This document shows positions 34,793 through 42,884 of a stretch of 64,000 nucleotides of DNA, piece after piece (position 1 is the first letter of the stretch; each line of letters starts with the position of its first letter). Where the stretch lies: positions 2,666,001 through 2,730,000 of the forward strand of contig NZ_CP121666.1 of NCBI RefSeq assembly GCF_029714325.1, given 5' to 3'. The DNA is from Bradyrhizobium sp. CB1717. Lineage in GTDB: Bacteria; Pseudomonadota; Alphaproteobacteria; Rhizobiales; Xanthobacteraceae. The position numbers and the translations under genes are program-made. Under the pieces are notes generated by a model, which saw nothing but the letters and a program-made list of their open reading frames with translations, ran no database searches and was not told the origin of the DNA.

Positions 34793-35731
34793 TTAATAAC
34801 ACGCGTCCATCGCGCCGAGCTTCGGATAGAGCCGGTCGATCGCGGCGATGTCGCTGTGCATCTGCGCGATGATCCAGTCGCGGATCTCGGCGGCGATCGG
34901 GCGCATCAAGCGGTTGCGTGGCGGCAGGAATTCGCAGATGCGGCGCGTGGTGGTGAGCGTGTCTGAGGCCGGCACCAGCGCGCCGGTGAGCAGCCAGTGC
35001 GAGGCGACCGTCAGCCAGCCCAGCGCGATGCCCTGGCCGAGCAGGGCGGCCTGCACCACGACGGCATAGTCGGTGAAGCTCAGCGCCTTGGCCGCGCCGC
35101 GACGCCCGGTGAGAAGCGATGCGTAATCCGCGGCCCAGTCGCCCGGCGTCTCGGCGAGACGGATGATGGTGTTGCCTTCGGCGGGGTCGGTCTGGCCGAT
35201 ATAGCCGGGACTGCACATCGGCAGCATCACTTCCTTCATGATCAGCGTGCCGCCGGACGAGGGCTCTTCTCGATCGCGGAAGCGCATGCCGAGATCGACA
35301 TTCTCCACCGGGCCGCGCAGCGCGCCGGAGATGAGCTGGAAGCGCAGGTCTACTTGCGGAAACTGCTTCTGCAGCTTGTCGATGCGCGGCATCAGCCAAT
35401 GCGTGGTGAAGGCGGAGGAGACCGACAGCGTCACCGTCTCGGTGCCCTTGCGGCGCCGCTCGATCTCGACGAGCCCGCTCTCGATGCTGCGGAAGCCTTC
35501 GAGCACGCGGCGATAGAGCAGCTCGCCTTCCTCGGTGAGCACGGCGCGGCCCGCCTTGCGATCGAACAGGCGAACGCCGAGATGCTCCTCGAACTGGCCG
35601 AGCATCCGGCTCACCGCCGGCTGCGTCACGTTCAATTCGGCGGCCGCCGCCGTGAAGCTGCCGTTGCGCGCCGCTGCGTCGAAGACGAACAGGGCGTTGC
35701 TGGACGGCAGCATGCGGCGGAGCTCGGGCAT
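34793..35731 (-). CDS. LysR-family regulator, GcvA-like
   Basis: 312-aa LysR regulator. The N-terminal helix-turn-helix (about residues 15-70: FDAAARNGSFTAAAAELNVTQPAVSRMLGQFEEHLGVRLF) is canonical, and the effector domain resembles the GcvA subgroup. It is divergent from a polyamine-type ABC operon that it probably regulates. The start codon at 35731 overlaps a perfect palindrome; an in-frame ATG at 35713 would leave the palindrome outside the gene and is possible. The protein ends in an unusual DACY. Confidence 0.87.
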   Translation of the reverse strand: MPELRRMLPSSNALFVFDAAARNGSFTAAAAELNVTQPAVSRMLGQFEEHLGVRLFDRKAGRAVLTEEGELLYRRVLEGFRSIESGLVEIERRRKGTETVTLSVSSAFTTHWLMPRIDKLQKQFPQVDLRFQLISGALRGPVENVDLGMRFRDREEPSSGGTLIMKEVMLPMCSPGYIGQTDPAEGNTIIRLAETPGDWAADYASLLTGRRGAAKALSFTDYAVVVQAALLGQGIALGWLTVASHWLLTGALVPASDTLTTTRRICEFLPPRNRLMRPIAAEIRDWIIAQMHSDIAAIDRLYPKLGAMDACY

Positions 35732-35745
35732 AACGTCATGTTATG
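35729..35745. promoter_or_regulatory. Palindrome at LysR start, possible LysR box
   Basis: CATAAC-GTCAT-GTTATG is a perfect inverted repeat. Its core TAAC-N5-GTTA has the T-N11-A form recognised by LysR regulators. It covers the annotated LysR start codon, which suggests either tight autoregulation or a start at 35713. Confidence 0.5.
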
Positions 35746-35789
35746 AGCGCGGTGAGAATTTGGCAATTGCCGAGTTTTGGCAAGTCTGG

Positions 35790-35805
35790 TGTCATTGAGA
35801 TGACA
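35790..35805. promoter_or_regulatory. Second palindrome in LysR/ABC promoter region
   Basis: TGTCAT-TGAG-ATGACA, a perfect six-bp inverted repeat, lies between the divergent LysR gene and the ABC operon. It may be an activation site or a core promoter overlap; a GGCAATTGCC palindrome is also present at 35762-35771. Confidence 0.4.
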
Positions 35806-35942
35806 GCCCAAAGACAGGGCCTTCGAGAGAAGATTTGGTGCAGCGCACGCTTCGGCCGTGGCTACCCAGAATCCCTGTCTATAAAGCAGGCTTATGGCGT
35901 GCAGTGAGGCAGGCCAGCGCAGGGACATGGCGAGGTCGATCG

Positions 35943-37025
35943 TTGGACAAGCGAGCGGAAAGCGTCGAGATCAGGTCCGCCAGCAAGGCCTATGGCGCCG
36001 TTCGCGCCCTCGACGACGTTTCGCTCAATGTCGGCGCCGGTGAATTCGTCTCGCTGCTCGGCCCCTCCGGTTCCGGCAAGACCACGCTGCTCGGCATTTT
36101 GGGCGGCTTCATCCTGCCGACGTCAGGCACAATTCTCTTCGGTGGCCGCGACGTCACCTGGATGCCGCCGCACAAGCGCGACATCGGCGTGGTGTTCCAG
36201 AACTACGCGCTGTTTCCGCATATGAGCGTCGGCGAGAACGTCGCCTTTCCGCTGCGTGCGCGGCGCCTGCCGAAATCCTCCTGGCCGGACAAGGTGCGCG
36301 CGGCGCTCAGCATGGTCGGCCTTGCCGGCTATGAAGAGCGCGGCATCGCGCAGCTCTCCGGCGGCCAGCGCCAGCGCGTGGCCCTCGCACGCGCCATGAT
36401 CTTCGAGCCGCGCCTGATCCTGATGGACGAGCCGCTCTCCGCGCTCGACAAGCAACTGCGCGAATCCATGCAGATCGAGCTGCGGGCGCTGCACAGGCGT
36501 ATCGGCGCCACCATCATCTATGTCACCCACGACCAGCGCGAGGCGCTGACCATGAGCGACCGCGTCGCCGTCATGAAGGACGGCCGGCTGGTCCAGATCG
36601 ACGAGCCGGCGCGGCTGCACGATCATCCGGCCGATTCCTTCGTCGCCAGCTTCATCGGTGAAGCCACCATGCTGCCCGTCCGCCGGGTCGATGCCTCCAG
36701 CGTTGCGCTCGGCAATGCCTTGCTGCGAAGCGCCCGCGCCATTCCCGATGGCGATGCCCTGATGCTGGCCGTGCACAGCGAAAAGCTGCTGATCGACGAC
36801 GGCGCGCAGGATGCCGCCTGCAACCGGCTGACCGGAACGGTCACCGACATCGTCTACCAGGGCGAGAGCCTGCGCATTTTCCTGGCGCTTGCCGACGGCA
36901 TCGCGCTCAGCCTGCGCCAGCCGAGCTACCACCAGGCCTATCACCGCATTCCGCCGCTCGGCGGCAGCCTCACGGTCACGCTCCACCCCGAGGACACCAT
37001 TGTCGTCCCCAGGGTGGGGGACTGA
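35943..37025 (+). CDS. ABC transporter ATPase, polyamine type
   Basis: 360-aa PotA-like ATPase. Walker A GPSGSGKTT, signature LSGGQRQRVALARA, Walker B LILMDEP and the switch histidine in YVTHDQREA are complete, followed by a C-terminal TOBE domain (about residues 280-355). The TTG at 35943, preceded by GAGG, matches the expected protein start (DKRAESVEIRSASKAYG); the frame extends upstream to 35835 without family resemblance. It is the first gene of a six-gene operon with its permeases four genes downstream. Confidence 0.87.
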   Translation: MDKRAESVEIRSASKAYGAVRALDDVSLNVGAGEFVSLLGPSGSGKTTLLGILGGFILPTSGTILFGGRDVTWMPPHKRDIGVVFQNYALFPHMSVGENVAFPLRARRLPKSSWPDKVRAALSMVGLAGYEERGIAQLSGGQRQRVALARAMIFEPRLILMDEPLSALDKQLRESMQIELRALHRRIGATIIYVTHDQREALTMSDRVAVMKDGRLVQIDEPARLHDHPADSFVASFIGEATMLPVRRVDASSVALGNALLRSARAIPDGDALMLAVHSEKLLIDDGAQDAACNRLTGTVTDIVYQGESLRIFLALADGIALSLRQPSYHQAYHRIPPLGGSLTVTLHPEDTIVVPRVGD

Positions 37026-37060
37026 ACTTCAGCCTCATCCAACCCGAGAGAAGAAACGAT

Positions 37061-37777
37061 ATGTCGACCCAAGCCGCGTTCAGCAATTTCAAGGTCCTCA
37101 CCTTCGACGTCGTCGGCACCTTGATCGATTTCGAGACCGGCGTGCTCTCTGCGGTGCGCAAGATATCGGGCAAGACGCCGGCGGAGCTCAGCGACGACAA
37201 GATTTTCGAATCCTACAAGCGCGGCCGCGACAAGCATTACGAGCGCTCGAGCGAGGTGATGTTTCATGTTTACCGCTACCTTGCCAAGGAGCTCGGGCTG
37301 CCGGCGGATGACGCCTCCTGCGACGTGTTCCAGCTTGCTGTGTTGCGCTGGGGCCCGTTCTCCGATTCCGTCGAGGCGCTCAAGCGCCTGCGCACGAAGT
37401 TCCGTCTGGTCGCGATGACCAATGCCGATCGCGTCGCGCTCTCGTGCTACGCGCATGCGCTCGGCAATCCCTTCGACGACACCGTCTGCGCCGACGACAC
37501 CGGCGTTGCCAAGCCGAACCCGGAATTCTTCGCCTACAACAAGGGGCGGCAGTCGGCCTTCGGCTACAAGCAGTCCGACATTCTGCACGTCGCGCAGAGC
37601 CAGTATCACGACATCGGGATCGCGCGGAAGCTCGGCTACAAGGTGTGCTGGATCGAGCGCCGCCAGGGTATCGCCGGTTTCGGCGGCACGCCGGCGGTGG
37701 AGACGCTGACCAAGCCGGATTTCCATTTCCCGACCCTGAAGGCGCTCGCGGATGCTGCGATCGGTCCGGCGGCGTAA
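37061..37777 (+). CDS. HAD hydrolase, haloacid dehalogenase-like
   Basis: 238-aa HAD enzyme resembling type II haloacid dehalogenases. Motif I is FDVVGTLIDFETG, motif II AMTNADR, motif III KPNPEFF with the lysine, and the last acidic motif is unusual (HVAQSQYHDIGIARKLG), which is common in dehalogenase-like HADs. It lies inside an ABC transporter operon beside an amine-oxidase-like flavoprotein, so it probably processes the transported compound. Dehalogenation itself is not shown by the sequence. Confidence 0.82.
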   Translation: MSTQAAFSNFKVLTFDVVGTLIDFETGVLSAVRKISGKTPAELSDDKIFESYKRGRDKHYERSSEVMFHVYRYLAKELGLPADDASCDVFQLAVLRWGPFSDSVEALKRLRTKFRLVAMTNADRVALSCYAHALGNPFDDTVCADDTGVAKPNPEFFAYNKGRQSAFGYKQSDILHVAQSQYHDIGIARKLGYKVCWIERRQGIAGFGGTPAVETLTKPDFHFPTLKALADAAIGPAA

Positions 37778-37791
37778 CGGAGAGCTGTGGC

Positions 37792-39099
37792 ATGACACGG
37801 GACTGGCGCGCGCTACCATCGGTCGATTCGCTGTGGGAAGCCACGGCGGAGCCGGCGCGCGACTATCCCGTGCTGTCGGGCGAGCAACAGGCCGATGTGG
37901 TGATCATCGGCGCCGGCTACACCGGCCTCTCCGCCGCGCACCACATTGCGAGGAGCGGGCTCAGCCCCGTCGTGCTCGAAGCGAACCGCCCCGGCTGGGG
38001 CGCGAGCGGGCGCAATGGCGGGGTGATCACCGCCAAATTCCGCCTGTCGTTCCGCGAGATCGACGCCACGCATGGCCGCGCCATGGCGCGGCGCATGTAC
38101 GAGATCGCGCATGAATCGACCGACATGGTCGAGGAGCTCGTCTCCGAATTCGGTATCACGAGTGCGAACCTCACGCGCACCGGCCAGGTCAAGGCCGCAC
38201 ATAACGAAACGACGCTGAAGGCCGCGATCGACGAAGCCAACTGGATGACGCGCGAGATGGGCTCGGCCGAGGTGCGCGTTCTCGACAAGAACGGCGTGCG
38301 CGATGAGACCGGCTCCGACATTTTTGTGGGCGGTGTGCTCAATCCCGGCTCGGGCGGGATCCATCCGCTGAACTATCTGCGCGGCCTCGCTGACGGCGTG
38401 GCGCGCCGCGGTGTCCCTATCTTCCAGCAGTCGCCGGTCGTGCGGTTGCGGCGCGAGAAGGACGGCATCGTTGCCGAAACGCCGCGCGGCGCGGTGCGCG
38501 CAAAACAGGCGATCGTCGCCACCAACAGCTATTCCGACCTGACCAGCGCGACCGCGCATCTGCAGCGCACGCTGATCCCGTTCCGCAGCGCCATTGTCGC
38601 GACCGAACAACTGCCGCGCAATCTCGCAGGGCGGCTGATGCCGACGGGGCGCACTTACACCGAGACCAAGCGCATGATGCGCTGGTTCCGCATGGTCGAC
38701 AACCGCGTGATCTTCGGCGGCCGCGGCGCCTTCGGCAAGCAGGATTCGCAAGCCGCATTCGATGCCTTGCGCAAGGCGATGGTCGGCATCTTCCCCGATC
38801 TCGCCGACGTCCCGCTCGCATACAAATGGTCGGGCCTCGTCGCGATGACGCTGGATTCGGTGCCGCATATCGGCCGGCTCGACGATCGCACGCTGTTCTC
38901 GGTCGGCTACAACGGCGCCGGCGTTGCGATGTCGAGCCTGATGGGCCGTTATCTCGCCGCCTTCGTACGCGGCGAGACGCCCGACGTCGGCCTGCTCGAT
39001 GCGCGGCGCATGAAGGCTATACCGTTCTATCCGCTGCGTGAGCCCGCCGTGCGCATGGTCGCCGGCTGGTACCAGTTTCTCGATGCGATCGGTCAGTGA
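37792..39099 (+). CDS. FAD-dependent amine/amino-acid oxidoreductase
   Basis: 435-aa DAO-fold flavoprotein. The FAD motif is VVIIGAGYTGLSAAHHIARSG (from about residue 35), with the NGGVITAKFR and the C-terminal GYNGAGVAMSSLMG segments common to PuuB/OrdL-type gamma-glutamylputrescine oxidases. It stands between the HAD enzyme and the polyamine-type binding protein, so oxidation of an imported amine is likely. A GGAGAG site sets the ATG at 37792. Confidence 0.85.
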   Translation: MTRDWRALPSVDSLWEATAEPARDYPVLSGEQQADVVIIGAGYTGLSAAHHIARSGLSPVVLEANRPGWGASGRNGGVITAKFRLSFREIDATHGRAMARRMYEIAHESTDMVEELVSEFGITSANLTRTGQVKAAHNETTLKAAIDEANWMTREMGSAEVRVLDKNGVRDETGSDIFVGGVLNPGSGGIHPLNYLRGLADGVARRGVPIFQQSPVVRLRREKDGIVAETPRGAVRAKQAIVATNSYSDLTSATAHLQRTLIPFRSAIVATEQLPRNLAGRLMPTGRTYTETKRMMRWFRMVDNRVIFGGRGAFGKQDSQAAFDALRKAMVGIFPDLADVPLAYKWSGLVAMTLDSVPHIGRLDDRTLFSVGYNGAGVAMSSLMGRYLAAFVRGETPDVGLLDARRMKAIPFYPLREPAVRMVAGWYQFLDAIGQ

Positions 39100-39119
39100 G
39101 ATCATTGGAGGAGGTGAGG

Positions 39120-40166
39120 ATGACGATGAAGCGCAATTTCGGACTGGGCTGCGCGCTGCTGGGCGCAATCGGATTGACCAGTGCGGCTGATGCCGCCGAG
39201 CAGATCACCTTCGTCTCGCAGGGCGGCGCCTATCAGCAGGCGCAGACGGCGGCGATCCTCGATCCCTCCGCCAAGAAGCTCGGCATCACCATCAACCAGG
39301 ACTCCATTCCCGACGCCTGGCCCGCGATCAAGACGCAGGTCGGCAGCGGCAAGCCGATCTGGGATGTCGTCGACACCCCGACCGGCAACTGCCTGCGCGG
39401 CGGCGAGCAGGGGCTGATCGAGAAGCTCGACTTCTCGAAGATTCCAAACGGCGCGGCGATGCCGGAGGCCTATCGCAGTCCCTATTCGGTGTCCTACGAG
39501 TTCTATTCCAGCGTGCTGTCCTACAGCCAGAAGACCTTCCCGAAGGACGCGCCGAACAGCTGGGCCGATTTCTGGGACGTCAAGAAATTCCCCGGCCGCC
39601 GCGCGCTGCGTAACCACCCGTTCGCGACGCTCGAGGCCGCGCTGATGGCCGACGGTGTCGCGCCCGACAAGCTGTATCCTCTCGACGTCGACCGCGCCTT
39701 TAGGAAGCTGGAAGAGATCAAGCCGCACATCACGGTGTGGTGGACCTCGGGCGCGCAGTCGGCGCAGCTGCTCAATGACGGCGAAGTCGACATGGAGATG
39801 GCCTGGAACGGTCGCGTCAGCGCGGTCGCGAAGGAGGGCGCCAAGGTCTCCTTCACCTACAATCAGGGCATCCTGCAGAGCACCTCGCTCTGCATCCTCA
39901 AGGGCGCGCCGAACCTGGAGACGGCCGTGAGGTTCCTCAACGAGGCCGTCGATCCCGTGCACCAGGCCAATCTGCCGCTGCACATCGATTATGGTCCGGG
40001 CAACCCCAGGGCGTTCGAGACGGGCGTGATCAAGCCCGAGCGCGCCGCGCAGTTGCCGAGCGAGCCGGCCAATGCGGCCAAGCAGGCGCTGATGTCCTAC
40101 GCCTGGTGGTCCTCGCCGGCCGGCGAAGCCGCCGAGAAGCGCTGGGCGTCGTTCATGCAGAAGTGA
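39120..40166 (+). CDS. ABC solute-binding protein, polyamine type
   Basis: 348-aa periplasmic receptor of the PotD/PotF group. The signal peptide ends ADA before AEQITFVSQGGAYQQ. Segments WDVVDTPTGNCLRGG, PNSWADFWDVKKFPGRR and NDGEVDMEMAWNGR match the spermidine/putrescine family. A very strong GGAGGAGGTGAGG ribosome site precedes ATG 39120. The following permease gene overlaps its stop. Confidence 0.9.
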   Translation: MTMKRNFGLGCALLGAIGLTSAADAAEQITFVSQGGAYQQAQTAAILDPSAKKLGITINQDSIPDAWPAIKTQVGSGKPIWDVVDTPTGNCLRGGEQGLIEKLDFSKIPNGAAMPEAYRSPYSVSYEFYSSVLSYSQKTFPKDAPNSWADFWDVKKFPGRRALRNHPFATLEAALMADGVAPDKLYPLDVDRAFRKLEEIKPHITVWWTSGAQSAQLLNDGEVDMEMAWNGRVSAVAKEGAKVSFTYNQGILQSTSLCILKGAPNLETAVRFLNEAVDPVHQANLPLHIDYGPGNPRAFETGVIKPERAAQLPSEPANAAKQALMSYAWWSSPAGEAAEKRWASFMQK

Positions 40167-41047
40167 GCGAGGCAGCGTTGACGACATCCGTGCCAGATCC
40201 CTCCCAGAAGCATCAGCGCCGCGAGCACGGCCTGATGCTGGCATTGGTGTCGCCGGCGCTGCTGGTGATCCTGGCCCTGATCGTGCTGCCGGTCGGCTGG
40301 CTCGCCTGGCAGTCGATCTACCATGACGGCTTCACGCTGGAGAATTATCGCCGCGTCTTCACCGAAGACGTCTACTGGCGCAGCTTTGCGCTGACCTTCG
40401 AGATCAGCCTTGCGGTGACGGTGATCGCGCTGCTGCTCGGCTATCCCGTGGCCTATCTCGCCAATTCGGTGCCGAAAGGGTGGAGCATCCTGATCCTGTC
40501 GCTGGTCGTGCTGCCGTTCTGGACCAGCGTGCTGGTCCGCGCCTATGCCTGGCTGGCGCTGCTGCAGCGCACCGGCGTGATCAATCAGTTTTTGCGCTAT
40601 CTCGACGTCATCTCCGAGCCGCTCGCGCTGGTCCACAATACGTTTGGCACGGTGGTCGCGACCGTGCACATCCTGCTGCCGTTCATGGTGCTGCCGCTCT
40701 ACGCCACCATGCAGAAGATCCCGAACGATCTGATGCAGGCCGGCGCCAGCCTGGGTGCGAGCCCCTCGCTGACCTTCATGCGCGTGTTCCTGCCGCTGTC
40801 GCTGCCGGGCGTGCTCGCCGGCTGCACCATGGTGTTCGTGCTCTGCCTCGGCTTCTACATCACGCCGGAGCTGCTCGGCGGCGGCCGCACCGTGATGGTG
40901 TCGATGCTGGTGAGCCGCAATGTCGAGCTCTACAACCAGTTCGGAGCTGCGAGCGCGGTTGCCGTGGTGCTGCTCCTGAGCGTGCTCGCGATCTTCTTCG
41001 TCGTCAGCCGCTTCATCTCGCTCGATCGCGTGTTGGGGCAGAAATGA
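40163..41047 (+). CDS. ABC permease, PotB type
   Basis: 294-aa inner-membrane permease with six transmembrane helices and the EAA loop (MQAGASLGASPSLTFMRVFLPLSLPG). GTG 40163 overlaps the receptor stop (GTGA). A TTG at 40178 with a GAGG site just before it is an equally plausible start, shortening the protein by five residues. Confidence 0.9.
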   Translation: MSEAALTTSVPDPSQKHQRREHGLMLALVSPALLVILALIVLPVGWLAWQSIYHDGFTLENYRRVFTEDVYWRSFALTFEISLAVTVIALLLGYPVAYLANSVPKGWSILILSLVVLPFWTSVLVRAYAWLALLQRTGVINQFLRYLDVISEPLALVHNTFGTVVATVHILLPFMVLPLYATMQKIPNDLMQAGASLGASPSLTFMRVFLPLSLPGVLAGCTMVFVLCLGFYITPELLGGGRTVMVSMLVSRNVELYNQFGAASAVAVVLLLSVLAIFFVVSRFISLDRVLGQK

Positions 41048-41829
41048 TGCGCACCTCGCCCGCACGAATGGCCCTCTACGTCATCGGCGCGCTGGTGCTG
41101 GTCTATCTGATCTTGCCCGTGCTGATCATCGCGCCGATCTCGTTCTCCAGCGCGCGCTTTTTGACCTTCCCGCCGCCGTCCTTCTCGCTGCGCTGGTACG
41201 AGCAATATTTCTCAAATCCCGCCTGGATGCAGGCCACGAGGGTGACGCTGACGGTCGCGCTCCTCACCGTCCTGATCGCGACGCCGTTCGGTGTGGCCGC
41301 CGCCTACGCCATCAGCCAGTCCAAGCTGCGGATCATGCGCCTCATCCACATGGCGCTGCTGCTGCCGCTGGTGGTGCCGATCATCATCACCGCGGTCGGC
41401 ATCTTCTTCGTCTATGCCAAGGTCGGCCTGGTCGCGACCATGCCCGGCCTCGTGCTGGCGAACGTGATGCTGGGCCTGCCCTATGTCGTCATCTCCGTGC
41501 TGGCCGGCCTGCAGAGCTTCGATCCCGCCCAGGAGATGGTGGCGCGCAGCCTCGGCATGAACCGCCTGCGCAGTTTCTTCGCGGTGACGCTGCCGCAGAT
41601 CAAATCCAGCGTGGTCGCCGGCGGCATCTTCGCCTTCATCTCGGCGATGGACGAGACCATCGTCGCGCTGTTCATCTCCGGCGGCCAGTACCAGCCGCTG
41701 ACCAAGCGCATGTTCACCGCGCTCCGCGACGAGATCGATCCCACCATCGCCGCGATCTCGACGCTGATGACGGCGGCGTCGTTCATGCTGGTGCTGCTGG
41801 CGAGCACGCGGCAGACGAAGGGTGGATGA
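41044..41829 (+). CDS. ABC permease, PotC type
   Basis: 261-aa second permease, six transmembrane helices, EAA loop EMVARSLGMNRLRSFFAVTLPQIKSS. It overlaps the PotB-type gene by four bases (ATGATG start). With the ATPase at 35943 and receptor at 39120 it completes the importer. It is the last gene of the operon and is followed by a palindromic repeat. Confidence 0.92.
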   Translation: MMRTSPARMALYVIGALVLVYLILPVLIIAPISFSSARFLTFPPPSFSLRWYEQYFSNPAWMQATRVTLTVALLTVLIATPFGVAAAYAISQSKLRIMRLIHMALLLPLVVPIIITAVGIFFVYAKVGLVATMPGLVLANVMLGLPYVVISVLAGLQSFDPAQEMVARSLGMNRLRSFFAVTLPQIKSSVVAGGIFAFISAMDETIVALFISGGQYQPLTKRMFTALRDEIDPTIAAISTLMTAASFMLVLLASTRQTKGG

Positions 41830-41873
41830 GGGGGCTCTCATTGAGACGTGGCGTAGCAAGCGCCAATCCATCA

Positions 41874-42009
41874 CCGTCACCCTGAGGTGGCCGCTTCTTC
41901 AGCGGCCCTCGAAGGGCGACGGCCCCGCTGTACCATCTCGGCCGTGCATCCTTCGAGGCTCCCGGTGCGATGCTGTGCGCATCGCACCACTCGCACCTCA
42001 GGATGACGG
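41874..42009. repeat. Long inverted repeat, CCTGAGGTG type
   Basis: Outer arms 41874-41889 (CCGTCACCCTGAGGTG) and 41994-42009 are inverted copies with one mismatch; shorter stems (GGCCGCT/AGCGGCC and others) lie inside. It fills the gap between the convergent ABC permease and TetR genes. Similar elements are widespread in Bradyrhizobium intergenic DNA. Confidence 0.8.
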
Positions 42010-42030
42010 AGCTGATAGTTCCGTCGGCGC

Positions 42031-42678
42031 TTACTTCGCCCCCAACCACGCCAAGATCATCTCCACGATCTGCGCCCGGCTCTTCGCCAGTACCTTCGGC
42101 TCGCTGAGGTCACGATCGAACAGCGCCCCGAACGTGTGGCGGTTGGCGACGCGGAAGAAGCAGTAGGAGGAGATGGCGAGGTGCAGGTCGATGGCGTCGA
42201 CGTCGTTGCGGAAGACGCCCTCGCTGCGGCCGCGCTTGAGGATGCCGTCGAGGGTCGCGATCACGCTGGCGTTGAGCTGACGCAACTGCAGGTTCTGCTT
42301 CAGGTGCTTGCCGTGATGGATGTTCTCGATTGAGACGAGGCGGATGAAGTTCGGGTTGCGCTCGTCATGGTCGAAGGTCGCCTCGATCAGGCGGCGCAGG
42401 CCCTCGCGGGCGTCGCAGCTTTCGATGTCGAGCTGGTCCTCCAGCGCGCGGATGCTGCGATAGGCCTCCTCCAGCACCGCGAGGTAGAGCTGCTCCTTGC
42501 CGCCGAAATAGTAATAGATCATGCGCTTGGACGTGCGCGTTCGCGCCGCAATCGCATCGACGCGGGCGCCGGAATAGCCCTCCGAGGCGAATTCGGCCAT
42601 CGCCACTTCGAGGATGTCGCGCTTGGTGCGCTCGGGGTCGTTGGTGCGCTTCGATGGGGGCGGCATGCGCTCGAGCAT
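42031..42678 (-). CDS. TetR-family regulator
   Basis: 215-aa regulator with an N-terminal TetR helix-turn-helix (about residues 15-62: RDILEVAMAEFASEGYSGARVDAIAARTRTSKRMIYYYFGGKEQLY) and a helical ligand domain. The start MLERMPPPSK at 42678 follows GGGAGAA on its strand; the frame runs 49 codons further into the promoter region without family likeness. It is divergent from an MFS-carboxylesterase operon, the probable target. Confidence 0.87.
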   Translation of the reverse strand: MLERMPPPSKRTNDPERTKRDILEVAMAEFASEGYSGARVDAIAARTRTSKRMIYYYFGGKEQLYLAVLEEAYRSIRALEDQLDIESCDAREGLRRLIEATFDHDERNPNFIRLVSIENIHHGKHLKQNLQLRQLNASVIATLDGILKRGRSEGVFRNDVDAIDLHLAISSYCFFRVANRHTFGALFDRDLSEPKVLAKSRAQIVEMILAWLGAK

Positions 42679-42768
42679 TGCTGTTTCTCCCGCCAGTTTC
42701 CATGGATCGCCTTGAAGGTGAAGGCAAATTTCGCCGCTTCGGCGATCGATCCAACGCCTATTGCATAA

Positions 42769-42782
42769 ACGTACTAGTTCGT
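42769..42782. promoter_or_regulatory. Candidate TetR operator
   Basis: ACGTACTAGTTCGT is a 12-of-14 palindrome centred on ACTAGT, in the divergent promoter between the TetR gene and the MFS gene. Length and symmetry fit TetR operators; binding is inferred. Confidence 0.5.
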
Positions 42783-42884
42783 ACATTGTGAATTGAAACC
42801 AAGGTTGCGGCAACCAGAACCGCAAAATGCGCGCGGGGCGGACGCCCTGACGAGCACCGCACCTCGCACATGGGGAGGAATTTC

